In this document: positions 62,838 to 64,000 of the stretch, piece by piece
Layout: each line of letters begins with the position of its first letter
How positions within the stretch are numbered: the first letter of the stretch is position 1
From: Turicibacter sp. TJ11
GTDB lineage: Bacteria; Bacillota_I; Bacilli_A; MOL361; Turicibacteraceae
Reading direction: 5' to 3'
DNA: 64,000 bases
NCBI RefSeq assembly: GCF_021497505.1
Contig: NZ_CP069349.1
Location: 115,861-179,860 of the forward strand
Notes under the pieces: model-generated
Seen by the model: only the letters and a program-made list of their open reading frames with translations
What the model was told of the DNA's origin: nothing
Databases searched by the model: none
Made by a program: the position numbers and the translations under genes

Positions 62838-63227
62838 ATAGCAGTTGGGTAATTGCACTGTCATTTATGATGGTGAGGAAAGTCCATGCTCACACAATCT
62901 GAGATGATTGTAGTGTTCGTGCCTAACGAAACAATAAGTTAGGGCAACTAATATGATTAGTTGACGGCTGGGAACATACCTAAGTCGAAAGATATGGTAT
63001 AAGTACCTTTAAAAGTGCCACAGTGACGATGTCGATTGGAAACGAGAGACGTGGAACGGGTAAACCCCACGAGTGAGAAACCCAAATTTGGTAGGGGCAC
63101 TCCTAAAGCGGAAATGAACGCATATGGGAGGTAGAGTTTAACTCTACAGACAGATAATTACCACCTGAGTACAAGGAGGCATCCGCTTGAGTACAACGGT
63201 ACAGAACATGGCTTACAGATTGCTATT
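62838..63227 (+). ncRNA. rnpB: RNase P RNA, Bacillus type (class B)
   Basis: Catalytic RNA that trims tRNA 5' leaders. P1 stem ATAGCAGT/ATTGCTAT closes both ends. Universal core parts are present: GAGGAAAGTCCATGCTC near 62876 and ACAGAACATGGCTTACAG near 63201, which form P4. Length about 390 bases, as in Bacillus. Ends are estimated to within a few bases. Confidence 0.96.
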
Positions 63228-63250
63228 TATGCATTAAAATTAAAACTTAG

Positions 63251-63277
63251 AGCACAACAAATGAGTTGTGCTTTTTT
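63251..63277 (+). terminator. Terminator of rnpB
   Basis: AGCACAAC and GTTGTGCT form the stem, followed by T residues. Confidence 0.85.
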
Positions 63278-63399
63278 CATTAATATGTTAGTGATGATGT
63301 ATGTTTTAGTTGAAATAACGAAACCTATGAATGATTGATAGTGAATTTAAAACAATAAGAAGTAAAAAACTCAGATGGCTATGTAAAAAAATGCCTCTC

Positions 63400-63428
63400 T
63401 TTACTTTTTTATTAAATATAGGTATGCT
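63400..63428 (+). promoter_or_regulatory. Promoter of the rodZ-like gene
   Basis: TTTACT (63400-63405), 17-base spacer, TATGCT (63423-63428). Confidence 0.55.
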
Positions 63429-63475
63429 ATTATTAGTTTAGTTTTGTTGAATGGATGTTTATGGGAGGTGCTGAA

Positions 63476-64000
63476 ATGAATTTTTCAAATAAAGAAAATA
63501 ATGAACAGTTAGCGAATTATTTACGTGAAGAACGTCAACAACGCCATCTTGATTTAGAAGATGTATCTGAAAAAATTGGAGTTCCAATTCAACATTTGAA
63601 AAATATTGAAAGTGGAAACTTTGATCGATTTGATACGTTTTATTTGAAAATGTATATTAAAAAATATGCGACATACTTATCATTAAATGTCGAAGAGTTA
63701 TATCAGCGATTTTATGGAACACAAATCCAACAAGAGGTTGAAGTAAAGGTTCAAAAACAAAAAGTTCAAAAGCGTAATCGTAATTTGAGCCGTCTTGCTG
63801 GAATCGTATGTGCTGTTTTAGTCATTGGTTTAGGTGTTTTTTATGTAATTGATATCATTAATAACGTCAGTTCCGATGAAGGAAATAATCATGTCATTCA
63901 AAATCCAAACTCCTCAAATCTAGTAGGAGACGCTAATGATTCGACCTCAAATGATCCGACACCAAATGCCTTACCTCAACAAACTGTAGAGGATGAACTA
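63476..64000 (+). CDS. rodZ: RodZ-like helix-turn-helix membrane protein, partial at window edge
   Basis: 175 codons present; the C-terminus lies beyond the window. ATG at 63476 after GGGAGGTG. N-terminal HTH_25-type domain (LREERQQRHLDLEDVSEKIGV, LKNIESGNFDRF) at about 12-80, a basic linker (KQKVQKRNRN), a single membrane segment near 104-124 and a polar extracellular stretch. RodZ links MreB to the envelope for cell shape; the same layout is found in YmfM. Confidence 0.88.
   Translation, partial: MNFSNKENNEQLANYLREERQQRHLDLEDVSEKIGVPIQHLKNIESGNFDRFDTFYLKMYIKKYATYLSLNVEELYQRFYGTQIQQEVEVKVQKQKVQKRNRNLSRLAGIVCAVLVIGLGVFYVIDIINNVSSDEGNNHVIQNPNSSNLVGDANDSTSNDPTPNALPQQTVEDEL

Noticed and set aside
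1..64000. CRISPR arrays, tRNA genes, prophage or conjugative modules.
   Set aside because: I saw no regularly spaced repeats, no tRNA-like cloverleaf in the gaps, and no phage structural or mobilisation genes.

Overview
The window reads as chromosomal DNA of a low-GC Gram-positive bacterium (Bacillota). Supporting signs are AT-rich codon usage (frequent TTA, AAA, GAA), strong AGGAGG-type ribosome binding sites, Rho-independent terminators after most transcription units, a Bacillus-type (class B) RNase P RNA, a PrsA-type lipoprotein, and the gene neighbourhood cca/ypmB-like/dnaD/nth facing ponA/recU that is familiar from Bacillus. Pyruvate:ferredoxin oxidoreductase, a flavodoxin-like iron-sulfur protein, PTS sugar uptake and glycogen genes suggest a fermentative anaerobe. 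A Turicibacter-like gut Firmicute is my best guess, but this is inference and no 16S gene is present.

Layout. 1-3021: two tandem dicarboxylate/amino-acid:cation symporter paralogues on the minus strand, each with a clear promoter (the first is cut by the window edge). 3369-4703: aroE-aroQ. 4873-12594: mixed small genes (membrane proteins, acyl-ACP thioesterase, patatin phospholipase, radical SAM/SPASM protein with a deformylase-like partner, flavodoxin-like protein, MazG-like protein, YdjM-like protein). 12717-15290: a UvrD-like helicase with an embedded DEDDh exonuclease. 15480-17981: a condensation-fold acyltransferase and two zinc-ribbon proteins. 18185-20574: a two-gene AmmeMemoRadiSam system. 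22771-24371: cysK and a small heat-shock protein. 24501-29677: sucrose regulon (LacI-type repressor, PTS IIBC, fructokinase, sucrose-6-phosphate hydrolase) with two GGGAACGTTC operators. 29713-38490: DEAD helicase, YczE-like protein, pullulanase, hemZ, yhaM, prsA. 38676-38940: two tandem 29-30 residue YjcZ-like peptides, then about 1.2 kb without a convincing gene. 40182-43754: nifJ. 43793-45278: an intact ISL3-family insertion sequence with 8-bp target duplications. 45547-48209: glgC-glgA. 48618-53028: folE, aroC, aroA and a YpiA-like TPR protein, which together with aroE/aroQ cover much of the shikimate route. 53126-62683: zinc peptidase, YitT-like protein, dapB, cca, ypmB-like, dnaD, nth, ponA, recU. 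62838-63227: rnpB. 63476 to the end: rodZ-like gene, cut by the edge.

Most of the window is ordinary housekeeping content. The parts most worth a second look are the helicase-exonuclease fusion, the fused AmmeMemoRadiSam gene pair, the acyltransferase/zinc-ribbon cluster, a palindrome shared by the two symporter promoters, an IS-end remnant that forms the terminator of yhaM, an intact ISL3 element sitting exactly in the U-tract of the nifJ terminator, and a gene-free region with strong hairpins upstream of nifJ.
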